In this document: positions 36,894 through 46,116 of the stretch, piece after piece | How the letters are laid out: each line of letters starts with the position of its first letter | Position numbering within the stretch: the stretch's first letter is position 1 | DNA from: Trinickia dabaoshanensis | GTDB taxonomy: Bacteria > Pseudomonadota > Gammaproteobacteria > Burkholderiales > Burkholderiaceae | Direction of reading: 5' to 3' | Length of the DNA: 64,000 nucleotides | Assembly (NCBI RefSeq): GCF_002879885.1 | Contig: NZ_PNYA01000034.1 | Location: 1 to 64,000, forward strand | The notes under the pieces: generated by a model | Database searches by the model: none | Seen by the model: the letters and a program-made list of their open reading frames with translations, nothing else | What the model was told of the DNA's origin: nothing | Made by a program: the position numbers and the translations under genes

Positions 36894-36936
36894 CATTTCC
36901 CGCTCACCTTTCCTTCACTTATCGCGGAGCCGTGCC

Positions 36937-38121
36937 ATGCAATCGACGCAGAACCCGACGCAGTCGCTGATGTACATCACCAACCGGCCGGACATCGTCT
37001 TTACGCGCGGCGAAGGCTCGTGGCTCGTCGACAGCGAAGGCAAGCGCTACCTCGATTTCATTCAGGGCTGGGCCGTCAACTGCCTCGGGCACTGCCATCC
37101 GGCGATGATCGAGGCACTCGAAACGCAAGCGCGCCGACTGATCAACCCGTCGCCGGCGTTCTACAACGAGCCGATGGCCAACCTCGCCGCGCTGCTGACC
37201 GAACACAGCGTCTTCGACAAAGTCTTTTTCGCCAACAGCGGCGCGGAAGCGAACGAAGGCGCGATCAAGCTCGCGCGCAAATGGGGCAAGAAATTCAAGA
37301 ACGGTGCGTACGAGATCATCACGTTCGATCACAGCTTTCACGGCCGTACGCTCGCGACGATGTCCGCCAGCGGCAAACCGGGCTGGGACACGATCTACGC
37401 CCCGCAAGTGCCGGGCTTTCCGAAAGCCGAGCTGAACGATATCGCTTCGGTCGAGAAGCTCATCGGCGAAAAGACCGTCGCCGTCATGCTCGAGCCGATT
37501 CAAGGCGAAGGCGGCGTCATTCCGGCCACGCCCGAGTTCATGCGCGAGTTGCGCGCATTGACGAAGCGCCATGGGCTGCTGCTGATCGTCGACGAAGTGC
37601 AAAGCGGCTGCGGCCGGGCCGGCACCCTCTTCGCCTACGAGCTCTCCGGCATCGAACCCGACATCATGACGCTCGGCAAAGGCATCGGCGGCGGGGTGCC
37701 GCTCGCAGCGCTGCTCTCGAAGGCCGACGTGGCCGTGTTCGAGGCGGGCGATCAAGGCGGCACGTATAACGGCAACCCGTTGATGACGGCGGTCGGATAC
37801 GCGGTCATCAAGACGCTGACGGCGCCGGGTTTCCTCGACGGCGTCCGGGCGCGCGGCGAGTACCTGCGCACGAAGCTGCTCGAGCTTTCGGCCGAGCGCG
37901 GCTTCGAGGGCGAGCGCGGCGAGGGCTTGCTGCGTGCGTTGCTGCTAGGCAAGGACATCGGTCCGCAAATCGTGGAGAAGGCACGCGACATGCAGCCCAT
38001 GGGCCTGCTGCTGAACGCGGCGCGGCCGAACCTGCTGCGCTTCATGCCGGCGCTGAACGTCACGAACGAAGAAATCGATCAAATGATGGCCATGCTGCGC
38101 ACCATCCTCGATTCGCTTTGA
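36937..38121 (+). CDS. argD: Acetylornithine / class III aminotransferase (ArgD)
   Basis: 394-residue PLP enzyme converting N-acetylglutamate semialdehyde to N-acetylornithine in arginine synthesis. Motifs: [40 protein letters not shown] and the Schiff-base lysine in [14 protein letters not shown] 36937 is preceded by CGGAG. Close relatives also act on succinylornithine or ornithine, so degradative use cannot be excluded. A promoter, an Arg-rich mini-frame and a terminator lie upstream. Confidence 0.92.
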   Translation: MQSTQNPTQSLMYITNRPDIVFTRGEGSWLVDSEGKRYLDFIQGWAVNCLGHCHPAMIEALETQARRLINPSPAFYNEPMANLAALLTEHSVFDKVFFANSGAEANEGAIKLARKWGKKFKNGAYEIITFDHSFHGRTLATMSASGKPGWDTIYAPQVPGFPKAELNDIASVEKLIGEKTVAVMLEPIQGEGGVIPATPEFMRELRALTKRHGLLLIVDEVQSGCGRAGTLFAYELSGIEPDIMTLGKGIGGGVPLAALLSKADVAVFEAGDQGGTYNGNPLMTAVGYAVIKTLTAPGFLDGVRARGEYLRTKLLELSAERGFEGERGEGLLRALLLGKDIGPQIVEKARDMQPMGLLLNAARPNLLRFMPALNVTNEEIDQMMAMLRTILDSL

Positions 38122-38169
38122 GGGGTGTAAGCGAGGCGCGGGGCGATCTTCGGACGCCTTGCCTGCGCA

Positions 38170-38208
38170 AAAAAGCCGCATGCGCGATCGACACGCATGC
38201 GGCTTTTT
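38170..38208. terminator. Bidirectional terminator between argD and livK
   Basis: AAAAAGCCGCATGCG (38170-38184), 9-nt loop, CGCATGCGGCTTTTT (38194-38208). The 15-bp stem has A- and T-tracts on both sides, so it can end argD on the plus strand and livK on the minus strand. Confidence 0.92.
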
Positions 38209-38272
38209 ATTTCACCTCGGGCTTAGGCCTGGCCCGGGCCCTATGGACCCAAGCCGGCCTCATGCCCGCAGC

Positions 38273-39412
38273 TTACATCGAGACCTTGTTGATGAAGGTC
38301 CGCTTGCCTTCCTTGTAGCCGTAGATCGAGATGACGCCGTGCTTCAGGTCGCCCTTCGCATCGAACGTCGTCTGGCCGATCACGCCCTTGTAATCGGTCG
38401 CGGGCATCGCGGCGAGGATCTTGGCCGGATCGACCGAGTTCGCACGCTTCATCGCGTCGACGATGATGTAGACGGCGTCGTAGGTGTAGGGCGAGTACAG
38501 CACCACGTCTTGCTCGTAGCGCTTCTTGTACTTCGCCGCGAACGCCGCGCCGCCTGCCATTTGGTCGAGACCGACGCCGGCTTGCGAGCAGACGATGTTG
38601 TCCGCCGCGTTGCCTGCCAGATCGGCGATGTTAGCCGTGCACACGCCGTCGCCCGCGAGGATCTTCGCGCGCAGGCCCAGTTGCTTTGCTTGCTTCGCGA
38701 ACGGGCCGCCCGTCGCGTCCATCGCGCCGATCATGATCGCGTCGGGATTTTCGCCCTTGATCTTCGTCAGAATGGCGCGGAAGTCGACCGCCTTGTCGTT
38801 CGTCGCATCGTGCGACACGACCGTCATGCCCGCCGCCTTCGCGGCCGTTTCGAATTGCTGCGACAGACCTTGGCCGTACGCCGTGGAGTCGTCGACGATC
38901 GCGATCTTCTTCACGTGCAGTTCCTTAGCCGCGTAGTTCGCGAGCGCGGGGCCTTGCTGAGCGTCGGTCGCGACGACACGATACGTCGTCTTGAAGCCTT
39001 GCTCCGTGTACTTCGGATTCGTTGCCGACGGCGAGATCTGCACGATGCCTGCGTCGCTGTAGATCTTCGATGCGGGGATCGACGTGCCCGACGTTTCGTG
39101 GCCGACGACGGCGACGACCTTGTCATCGACGAGCTTTTGCGCGACTTGCGTCGCTTGGCGCGGGTCGCCCGCGTCGTCTTGCGGATCGAGCTGGAGCGTG
39201 ACCTTTTGACCACCGATCACGAGGCCCTTCGCATTGATCTCTTCGATCGCGAGGCGGGCGCCGTTTTCGTTGTCCTTGCCTTGGTGAGCCGAGCCGCCCG
39301 TGAGCGGAGCGACGTGGCCGATCTTGACGGTCGTATCCGCGTAAGCGGCATTGGAAAGTGCAAACGAGAGCGCGGCTGCTGCAGCACAGCCGGTGAGAAG
39401 CGACTTAATCAC
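38273..39412 (-). CDS. livK: Branched-chain amino acid ABC transporter binding protein
   Basis: 379-residue periplasmic Leu/Ile/Val-binding protein. Signal peptide MIKSLLTGCAAAAALSFALS with cleavage near AAYA, then DTTVKIGHVAPLTGGSAHQGKD, the classic Liv-type start. It is last in the livHMGF-livK order, after a 119-nt gap with a hairpin, and probably is expressed at higher level than the membrane components. Confidence 0.94.
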   Translation of the reverse strand: MIKSLLTGCAAAAALSFALSNAAYADTTVKIGHVAPLTGGSAHQGKDNENGARLAIEEINAKGLVIGGQKVTLQLDPQDDAGDPRQATQVAQKLVDDKVVAVVGHETSGTSIPASKIYSDAGIVQISPSATNPKYTEQGFKTTYRVVATDAQQGPALANYAAKELHVKKIAIVDDSTAYGQGLSQQFETAAKAAGMTVVSHDATNDKAVDFRAILTKIKGENPDAIMIGAMDATGGPFAKQAKQLGLRAKILAGDGVCTANIADLAGNAADNIVCSQAGVGLDQMAGGAAFAAKYKKRYEQDVVLYSPYTYDAVYIIVDAMKRANSVDPAKILAAMPATDYKGVIGQTTFDAKGDLKHGVISIYGYKEGKRTFINKVSM

Positions 39413-39493
39413 TGTTTTATTCCCTTGTTGGATCGGGTTTTGATGACACTACTGCGACTACTGCAACGACTGCGGGCCGTGGGCCCATTGACG

Positions 39494-39518
39494 GCGCCCG
39501 TGCGTCTCGCACGGGCGC
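39494..39518 (-). other. Intercistronic hairpin between livF and livK
   Basis: GCGCCCGTGCG (39494-39504), loop TCT, CGCACGGGCGC (39508-39518). There is no T-tract, so it is more likely an mRNA-processing or stability element than a terminator. Confidence 0.5.
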
Positions 39519-39531
39519 GCGAGAGATGGCG

Positions 39532-40248
39532 TTACTCGCCGAGGTACGCGGCCCGCACCTTCGGATCGTCGAGCATTTGCTTGGCATCGCCCGACATCGT
39601 GACCATGCCGGAATCCATCACGTAGCCGCGGTTAGCCGCTTGCAGCGCGAGGCGTGCATTCTGCTCCACGAGCAACACGGTCAAGCCTTCCTTCGAGATG
39701 TCGCGCACGACTTCGAAGATCTTCTCGACCATGATCGGCGACAGACCCATCGACGGTTCGTCGAGCAACAAAAGCTTAGGACGGCTGATGATCGCGCGCG
39801 CCATCGCCAGCATCTGCTGTTCGCCGCCCGAGAGCGTACCGGCCAATTGCTTGGCCCGCTCCTTCAAGCGCGGGAAGTAGCCGAACATGCGCTCGACGTC
39901 CTTCTCGATGCCGTCGTTGTCGCTGCGCAGATAGGCACCCATCTGCATGTTTTCGAGGATCGACATGCGCGCGAAAATGCCGCGGCCTTCCGGCACCATC
40001 GCCAAGCCGCGCTTGAGCAACTCATGCGCCGGCACGCCCTTGATCGACTGGCCCATATACTCGATGTCGCCGGCCGAATAGGGCTTCAGGCCCGTGATGG
40101 CCTTCATCGTCGTCGTCTTGCCCGCGCCGTTCGCGCCGATCAACGTGACCAGCTCGCCCTGCGCCACTTCCATGTCGACGCCCTTGACTGCCTGGATGCC
40201 GCCGTAATTGACCTGCAGGCCCTTGATTTTCAACATTGCCGTAGCCAT
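39532..40248 (-). CDS. livF: Branched-chain amino acid ABC transporter ATPase LivF
   Basis: 238-residue ABC ATPase: Walker A GANGAGKTT, signature LSGGEQQML, Walker B LLLLDEPSMGLSP, and the H-loop replaced as usual in LivF (VEQNARL). The ATG shares one base with the livG stop (TGATG). Drives uptake through LivHM. Confidence 0.95.
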   Translation of the reverse strand: MATAMLKIKGLQVNYGGIQAVKGVDMEVAQGELVTLIGANGAGKTTTMKAITGLKPYSAGDIEYMGQSIKGVPAHELLKRGLAMVPEGRGIFARMSILENMQMGAYLRSDNDGIEKDVERMFGYFPRLKERAKQLAGTLSGGEQQMLAMARAIISRPKLLLLDEPSMGLSPIMVEKIFEVVRDISKEGLTVLLVEQNARLALQAANRGYVMDSGMVTMSGDAKQMLDDPKVRAAYLGE

Positions 40249-41024
40249 CAGTGGACCCCCGCGCCCAGATATGCCTCAATCACCTTCGGGTTCTTCTGCA
40301 CGTCTTGCGGCAGACCTTCAGCGATCACCTTGCCGTAATCGAGCACCGTCATGCGATTGCACAGGTGCATCACGAGCTTCACGTCGTGTTCGATCAACAG
40401 AATCGTCTTGCCGTCGTCGCGAATCTTTTCCAGAAGACGCGTGAGTTCGACCTTCTCCGTCGCGTTCATCCCCGCCGCCGGCTCGTCGAGCGCAAGCAGC
40501 TTCGGATCGGTGGCCAGCGCGCGCGCGATTTCCAAGCGGCGTTGGTGGCCGTACGACAGGTTGCGCGCCGTGTAGTCGGCGTATTGCAGCACGCCCACGT
40601 ACTCGAGCAGCTCGAGCGCGCGCTCCTTGATCTCGCGCTCTTCCTTACGCTCGGCCGGCGTTTGGAACACCGCGCCCAGCAGCCCGTGCTTGGTGCGCAC
40701 GTGGCGCCCCACCATCACGTTCTCGAGCGCCGTCATGCCGCCGAACAAACGAATGTTTTGGAACGTACGCGCGATACCGGCTTGCGCCACTTGGTGCACG
40801 GCCGTCGGCGTGTAGTCCAGCCCGTCGAGCTTGAAATCGCCCGAATCGGGCGTGTACAGCCCCGTGATCACGTTGAAGAACGTGGTCTTGCCCGCGCCGT
40901 TCGGGCCGATCAAACCATAGATCGTACCTTCCTCGATTTGCAGACCCACGTCCGACAGCGCTTGCAGGCCGCCGAACCGCTTGTTCACGCCCTTGACGGA
41001 CAAACGAATGCTTTTGTTGCTCAT
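40248..41024 (-). CDS. livG: Branched-chain amino acid ABC transporter ATPase LivG
   Basis: 258-residue ABC ATPase: Walker A GPNGAGKTTFF, LSYGHQRRLEIARAL signature, Walker B LLALDEPAAGMN, and LLIEHDVKLVM. ATG 41024 starts the conserved domain; the frame is open slightly further but overlaps livM. Confidence 0.95.
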   Translation of the reverse strand: MSNKSIRLSVKGVNKRFGGLQALSDVGLQIEEGTIYGLIGPNGAGKTTFFNVITGLYTPDSGDFKLDGLDYTPTAVHQVAQAGIARTFQNIRLFGGMTALENVMVGRHVRTKHGLLGAVFQTPAERKEEREIKERALELLEYVGVLQYADYTARNLSYGHQRRLEIARALATDPKLLALDEPAAGMNATEKVELTRLLEKIRDDGKTILLIEHDVKLVMHLCNRMTVLDYGKVIAEGLPQDVQKNPKVIEAYLGAGVH

Positions 41025-41049
41025 AGATAGACTCCCGTTCCGTCGAGCG

Positions 41050-42219
41050 TTAAGCGCGCACCGGCTTCTTGGCGTTGCGCTTGGCCAGTTTCGCGATCTT
41101 GTCCTCATGCTTCGGCGCGGGCCACAGACCTTCCGAGCGGTAGAGCATGATCAGAACCATCGCCAGACCGTAGAGCAGCTGACGGATCACTTCCGTGTCG
41201 ACGATCTGATGGCCGAACATCCAATGTTGCAGCGGCCCCATCGTCGAGCGCAGGAATTCCGGGAAGATGGCCAGCAGCAGGGCACCCAGGATCACACCGG
41301 GGATGTGGCCCATGCCGCCGAGCACGACGCAGGCGAGCACCACGACCGATTCCCAGAACGTGAACGACTCGGGCGAGACGAACCCTTGGAAGCCGCCGAA
41401 CATCGCACCCGAGAGGCCGCCGAACGACGCGCCCATCGCGAACGCGAGCAGCTTCACGTTACGCGTGTTGATACCCATCGCCTTCGCGGCGATTTCGTCT
41501 TCGCGAATCGCGGCCCAAGCACGGCCGATACGCGAATGCTGAAGGCGCGTACAGACCCAGATCACGAACAGCGAGCACAGCACGAAGAGGTAGTAGTACG
41601 AATAGACCGACGGGAATTCGAAACCGAACAACGTGTGCGTTTGCGCGAGGCTGAAGCCCGCCACGTGCACCGGGTCGACGCCGGTAATCCCTTGCGGTCC
41701 GTTCGTGATGTTGATCGGGCGGTCCAGGTTGTTCATGAAAATCCGCACGATTTCACCGAAACCGAGCGTCACGATCGCCAGGTAGTCGCCGCGCAAACGC
41801 AATGTAGGCGCACCGAGCAGCACGCCGAACAGCGCGGCCAAGCCCATCGCGATCGGCACGACCACGAAGTACGACAGGTGCAGACCGTTCGGCCAAATAT
41901 GGCCGATCCATTCGAACTGCGTGGACAGGTGCGGCGAAGTGAGCAGCGCGGCCGTGTAGGCACCCACTGCGTAGAACGCGATGTAGCCCAAGTCGAGCAG
42001 GCCGGCGAAGCCGACCACGACGTTCAGGCCCAGCGCCAGCATCACGTAGAGCATCGCGAAGTCGAGCACGCGAACCCAATAGTTGCCGCCGGCCGCGCCG
42101 ATGATCATCGGCGCCGCAATAACGAAGATAGCCGTGAGTACACCCACGACAAGCGTCTTCGTGGCATTTTTCTCGGGGATGAGCGTGGTGGACGGCTCGA
42201 TCGGTTGAATTGAAGTCAT
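41050..42219 (-). CDS. livM: Branched-chain amino acid ABC transporter permease LivM
   Basis: 389-residue inner-membrane permease with about 9-10 TM segments. LivM motifs include GLLDLGYIAFYAVGAYTAAL, TLRLRGDYLAIVTLGFGEI and the ATPase-contact loop GRAWAAIREDEIAAKAMG. It is 18 nt after livH. Confidence 0.95.
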   Translation of the reverse strand: MTSIQPIEPSTTLIPEKNATKTLVVGVLTAIFVIAAPMIIGAAGGNYWVRVLDFAMLYVMLALGLNVVVGFAGLLDLGYIAFYAVGAYTAALLTSPHLSTQFEWIGHIWPNGLHLSYFVVVPIAMGLAALFGVLLGAPTLRLRGDYLAIVTLGFGEIVRIFMNNLDRPINITNGPQGITGVDPVHVAGFSLAQTHTLFGFEFPSVYSYYYLFVLCSLFVIWVCTRLQHSRIGRAWAAIREDEIAAKAMGINTRNVKLLAFAMGASFGGLSGAMFGGFQGFVSPESFTFWESVVVLACVVLGGMGHIPGVILGALLLAIFPEFLRSTMGPLQHWMFGHQIVDTEVIRQLLYGLAMVLIMLYRSEGLWPAPKHEDKIAKLAKRNAKKPVRA

Positions 42220-42237
42220 TTGCTTTGCTCCTTACCC

Positions 42238-43188
42238 TTACGCGCGGTCAGCCACACGTTCGCCGAGCAGACCCGACGGACGGAAGACCAAGACGATGAT
42301 CAGCACGACGAAGGCGAACACGTCTTGATAGTTACTACCGAATACGCCGCCCGTGAGGTTGCCGATGTAGCCGGCACCGAGCTGTTCGATCAGGCCCAGC
42401 ACCACGCCGCCGACCATGGCGCCGCCCAGGTTGCCGATGCCGCCGAGCACCGCTGCGGTAAACGCCTTCATGCCCGGAATGAAGCCCATATAGAAGTGAA
42501 CGTTGCCGTATTCGGAGGCGATCATCACGCCGGCCAACGCGGCCAAGGCCGAGCCGATCATGAAGGTGGCCGAAATCACGAAGTTCGGGTTCACGCCCAT
42601 CAGGCTCGCGACGTTCGGGTTCTCGGCGATGGCGCGCATCGCGCGGCCGAGCTTCGTCTTGTGCACGAGCAACAGCAGACCGCCCATCACGAGGAACGCG
42701 ACGACGATGATCGTGATTTCAGTCATCGAGATCACCGCGCCGACGCTCGTGTCGGTCGCCTTGATGACGTTGAGCGGATCGGTCGAAATGAGCTGCGGGA
42801 ACGGCAGCGGGTTGCGCGACCAGATCATCATGGCCAGCGTTTCCAGCAGGATCGACACGCCGATGGCGGTGATCAGCGGGGCCAGGCGCGGCGCGCGGCG
42901 CAGCGGCCGGTACGCGGTACGCTCGATCAGGTAACCGACGACCGCGCACACGGCGGCGGCGACGATGAGCCCGATGATGAGCGTCGGGATGTTGCCAAGC
43001 CCGGGGAAGTGGTTGTGCAGCACGTTGATGGTGGACAGCGCGACCATCGCACCGACCATCAGCACGTCGCCGTGAGCGAAGTTGATGATGCCCAAGATGC
43101 CGTACACCATCGTATAGCCCAGTGCGATGATCGCGTAAACGCTCCCAAGCACCAGACCGTTGAGGATCTGCTGGATGAAGATATCCAT
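42238..43188 (-). CDS. livH: Branched-chain amino acid ABC transporter permease LivH
   Basis: 316-residue inner-membrane permease. LivH motifs: IIALGYTMVYGILGIINFAHGD, ERTAYRPLRRAPRLAPLI and TAAVLGGIGNLGGAMVGG. First gene of livHMGF-livK. Confidence 0.95.
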   Translation of the reverse strand: MDIFIQQILNGLVLGSVYAIIALGYTMVYGILGIINFAHGDVLMVGAMVALSTINVLHNHFPGLGNIPTLIIGLIVAAAVCAVVGYLIERTAYRPLRRAPRLAPLITAIGVSILLETLAMMIWSRNPLPFPQLISTDPLNVIKATDTSVGAVISMTEITIIVVAFLVMGGLLLLVHKTKLGRAMRAIAENPNVASLMGVNPNFVISATFMIGSALAALAGVMIASEYGNVHFYMGFIPGMKAFTAAVLGGIGNLGGAMVGGVVLGLIEQLGAGYIGNLTGGVFGSNYQDVFAFVVLIIVLVFRPSGLLGERVADRA

Positions 43189-43363
43189 TTAAAGCTCCTT
43201 AGCCCGTGCGACTGGATCTTCGCTTCGCGCCGGTTGTAACCAGGGTCGGCGAAAACCGCAACGGCACTGCGGGTACTGATAAAAAAACCGGTAAGGGTCG
43301 GCCACCTCACAGCTACCGCTCGAAGCCGTGATTCGGCAGCAGACCGGTGGGGCGGATGCAAAA

Positions 43364-43390
43364 ACGGCACCGTCGGGTATCCGGTGCCGT
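43364..43390 (-). terminator. Intrinsic terminator for the hypothetical gene at 43411
   Basis: Stem ACGGCACCG (43364-43372) / CGGTGCCGT (43382-43390), loop 9 nt. On the minus strand it is followed by TTTTGC, i.e. oriented to end the minus-strand gene that stops at 43411, and placed 20 nt after it. Confidence 0.7.
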
Positions 43391-43410
43391 CGCGTTGCCA
43401 TGCTCCGTCA

Positions 43411-44151
43411 CTACACCTCCACGACGTCGAGAACCGCGCGGACGCTGTCCTTGAAGTCGTGAAGCGTAATGGCACCGTCTCGCGAATCGCCGCGGACGTC
43501 GAGGGTGATGAGGGCCATCCGCGCACTCGCGTGCGTGGGTGTCATCGCCATCAGCGTCTTGGGCGTCTCGATCGAGGCGGCACACTTTTTCGCGTCGAAC
43601 GCCGCCAAAGCGGCCTCCGGCACCAGCGTGCTTGCGCGGGCTTCGCCATGCGGCGCGAAGTCAGCTTCTTGCCGCCGGCACGCGGGCGATGAACCTGCCT
43701 GCGAACCGGCGCGATACCGCCACGCATCGAGTGCGGACGGCATCCCCTTGCCGGCACGCACGCCGCCCGCAAGGATTGTTGCTCCGATTTCGAGTGCGGC
43801 CTGCGCTGCAGGCAACACACTCAACGAAAATATTCCGCCATACCCGCGCGTGCTCATTCGAGCGCGCCCGGTGCGGGTGGGGAAAATCGCCGGCGCCGAC
43901 GTGCGCGAAGGCACGAGCCGGTGCGAGCGAGCTGGCCGCGCGTGGTCGCTCAACCGCGACGCCGCCTGCTTTTTATTTTGTTTGTCCTGATCCAAAGGCG
44001 CAGGGCATGCCGCCATCCATCCGGCTGGCCCCAAGGAGACGATAGCCGCCGTCTCGTTCGCCGGCCCCGCGACGGCCCTCGCCGCGACACCGATGCTCGC
44101 CTCGCCGCCCTTCGTGTTGCTCGTTGCGGCGTAAGCAAACTTGACTTGCAT
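43411..44151 (-). CDS. Hypothetical protein with own promoter and terminator
   Basis: 246 codons beginning MQVKFAYAATSNTKGGEA with AGGAGA about 9 nt upstream. Codon third positions are mostly G or C, as in real genes here. The protein is unlike anything I recognise: an Ala/Gly-rich start, an Arg/Ser/Pro-rich middle (about residues 64-100) and a more regular end (ALITLDVRGDSRDGAITLHD). A -10/-35 pair upstream and a terminator after it support a transcription unit. The odd middle could mean a shifted or rapidly changing gene; a rightward frame over 43469-43990 is a rival. Confidence 0.45.
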   Translation of the reverse strand: MQVKFAYAATSNTKGGEASIGVAARAVAGPANETAAIVSLGPAGWMAACPAPLDQDKQNKKQAASRLSDHARPARSHRLVPSRTSAPAIFPTRTGRARMSTRGYGGIFSLSVLPAAQAALEIGATILAGGVRAGKGMPSALDAWRYRAGSQAGSSPACRRQEADFAPHGEARASTLVPEAALAAFDAKKCAASIETPKTLMAMTPTHASARMALITLDVRGDSRDGAITLHDFKDSVRAVLDVVEV

Positions 44152-44218
44152 TAACTAGGTCTCCTGCGCCTTACTCAATACCGATGCCAGAAGGCCCGGG
44201 GACCTTGAGGACGCGCGC

Positions 44219-44246
44219 ATTGTAACTCTAATTACCGAACGGCCAA
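44219..44246 (-). promoter_or_regulatory. Promoter candidate for the hypothetical gene
   Basis: Read on the minus strand: TTGGCC (44246-44241), 16-nt spacer, TACAAT (44224-44219), about 70 nt before the start at 44151. Confidence 0.5.
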
Positions 44247-44380
44247 TATGCTGAATCGCCAGGGTTTTCCTGCATTGCAACCTTTTTTTGAGACCCTTAT
44301 TTGGTGAACGTCGCAACCTAGTTGCAACATTTCGGCATTTATTGGGAGCAACCTCTACCGGCGCGTTCTTGGGGCAAATA

Positions 44381-44410
44381 AAAAAGCGCGCCCGAAAAGG
44401 CGCGCTTTTT
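44381..44410 (-). terminator. Intrinsic terminator after ispH
   Basis: AAAAAGCGCGCC (44381-44392), loop CGAAAA, GGCGCGCTTTTT (44399-44410); 12-bp stem with A/T tracts at both ends, about 80 nt after the ispH stop. Confidence 0.9.
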
Positions 44411-44490
44411 CAATCGAAACAGCCACCAAGGGAAAACCCCGAGCCGCGATATCGATGGAAACGATCGATCGGCTTGCGTCCCACCTTGCG

Positions 44491-45456
44491 TCAGGTCGAC
44501 AAAGCAAGACCGCGCGGCAGCGGAAACGAGATGTTCTCCTCGATCCCTTCCAGCGCACGCACGTTGCGCACGCCGAGCTCGCGCAGCCGCGCGATCACGG
44601 CTTGGGCGAGCACCTCGGGGGCGGACGCGCCGGCCGTGACGCCGATACGCACCTTCCCCTCGACCCACGCGGGATCGATTTGATCCGGCGAGTCCACCAT
44701 ATAGGCGGGCACGCCCCGCTTTTCGGCGACTTCGCGCAGACGGTTCGAATTCGAGCTGTTCGGGCTGCCCACGACGATCACGACGTCGCACTGCGGCGCC
44801 ATGAACTTGACCGCGTCTTGCCGGTTTTGCGTCGCATAGCAAATGTCTTGCTTCTTCGGCTCGCGAATCAGCGGGAAACGCGCCTTGAGGGCGGCGATGA
44901 TATCGGCCGCGTCGTCGACCGACAACGTCGTTTGCGTGACGAAAGCGATCCGCGCGGGATCGTCGACTTCGAGCGCGTTGACGTCGTCGATGCTTTCGAC
45001 GAGATACATGCCCTCGCCGCACTGCCCCATCGTCCCCTCCACCTCGGGGTGACCCTTGTGACCGATCATGACGATGTCGAGACCCTCCTGCCGCATCTTC
45101 GCCACTTCTATATGAACCTTGGTGACGAGGGGACAGGTGGCGTCGTAAATGCGCAGCCCGCGCGCGTCGGCTTCCTCGCGCACCGCCTTCGATACGCCGT
45201 GGGCGCTGAAGATGACCGTGCTGCCCGCGGGCACTTCGTCGAGCAATTCGACGAAGACCGCACCCTTCTTGCGTAGATCCTCGACGACGTAGGCGTTATG
45301 GACGATCTCGTGCCGAACGTAGATCGGCGCGCCGAATAGTGTGATCGCGCGCTCGACGATCTCGATGGCGCGATCGACGCCCGCGCAAAAGCCGCGCGGC
45401 TGCGCGAGCAGAATTTCCGCCTCGGCTGCGGCGAGGGAGGTGTCCGTGAGGCTCAT
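44491..45456 (-). CDS. ispH: 4-hydroxy-3-methylbut-2-enyl diphosphate reductase (IspH)
   Basis: Last enzyme of the MEP isoprenoid pathway, forming IPP and DMAPP. The 321-residue protein has the three [4Fe-4S] cysteines in GFCAGV, DATCPLV and [10 protein letters not shown], and the [12 protein letters not shown] motif. It starts 2 nt after the slpA stop, a common pairing in proteobacteria. Confidence 0.96.
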   Translation of the reverse strand: MSLTDTSLAAAEAEILLAQPRGFCAGVDRAIEIVERAITLFGAPIYVRHEIVHNAYVVEDLRKKGAVFVELLDEVPAGSTVIFSAHGVSKAVREEADARGLRIYDATCPLVTKVHIEVAKMRQEGLDIVMIGHKGHPEVEGTMGQCGEGMYLVESIDDVNALEVDDPARIAFVTQTTLSVDDAADIIAALKARFPLIREPKKQDICYATQNRQDAVKFMAPQCDVVIVVGSPNSSNSNRLREVAEKRGVPAYMVDSPDQIDPAWVEGKVRIGVTAGASAPEVLAQAVIARLRELGVRNVRALEGIEENISFPLPRGLALST

Positions 45457-45458
45457 GT

Positions 45459-45914
45459 CTACAGAATTCCGATGATTTGCACTTCGAACGTGAGCGCTTG
45501 GCCCGCGAGCGGGTGATTGAAATCGAACAGCGCCGAGGTTTCGCCGACCTCCTTGAGCACGCCCGCGTAGCGTCCGCCGCTCGGCGCGTTGAATTCGATC
45601 AGATCGCCCGGAGCAAAATCCTCGCCCATCATGCCGTTTTCGCGCAGCGTCGCAAGCGACACGCGCTGGATCAAATCGGGGTTGCGCGGACCGAAGGCTT
45701 CGCCCTCACCTAGCCGGAAGGTCGAATGGTCGCCCGTCTTCATCCCCACGAGAATATCTTCGAGCGGCTCGGCCAACTGGCCCGCGCCGAGGAGCAGCGT
45801 AGCCGGTTTGTCGCCGAACGTGTTCACGATGTCGCCGCCATCGGCCAGTGCAAGCCGGTAGTGAAGCGTGACATGCGAGCCGGCCTTCACTTCTGAAATA
45901 TCGATGATGCTCAT
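45459..45914 (-). CDS. slpA: FKBP-type peptidyl-prolyl isomerase (SlpA/FkpB)
   Basis: 151-residue SlyD-like FKBP with an inserted-flap domain. [14 protein letters not shown] at the start, [20 protein letters not shown], and [18 protein letters not shown] at the end are typical. ATG 45914 begins the domain. Folding helper in the cytoplasm; upstream partner of ispH and divergent from radC. Confidence 0.92.
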   Translation of the reverse strand: MSIIDISEVKAGSHVTLHYRLALADGGDIVNTFGDKPATLLLGAGQLAEPLEDILVGMKTGDHSTFRLGEGEAFGPRNPDLIQRVSLATLRENGMMGEDFAPGDLIEFNAPSGGRYAGVLKEVGETSALFDFNHPLAGQALTFEVQIIGIL

Positions 45915-46116
45915 GCTGTGTAGCTCGTTGGGCAAACGTGAGTTGCGCGGCGCGCGCAAGGAGCGCCGGGACGGATCGCGCCCCTAGGGTGGCCGCCCCG
46001 CGGATGGCCGCCCCGCACAAAGCATCCATTGTAAGCCAGCTCGCGCCGGGCGAGATCGCGCCCTATGAGCGCGCCCGGCGCGAACCTCCCGCAACGCCGC
46101 TATTCGGAGACGCACA

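Larger units (their letters stand above)
44152..44490. other. Intergenic region between the hypothetical gene and ispH
   Basis: 339 nt, AT-rich around 44215-44345. It contains a minus-strand promoter candidate (44219-44246), the ispH terminator, and TTGCAAC words at 44275 and 44328 of unknown meaning. No coding frame seen. Confidence 0.6.

Noticed and set aside
38159-39625. Open frame opposite livK
   Set aside because: Starts inside the argD/livK terminator hairpin and mirrors livK codons.
43469-43990. Rightward frame over the hypothetical gene with a TM-like start (AIRALACVGVIAISVLGV)
   Set aside because: The promoter and terminator around this region point leftward and no ribosome site precedes it; kept only as a rival reading.
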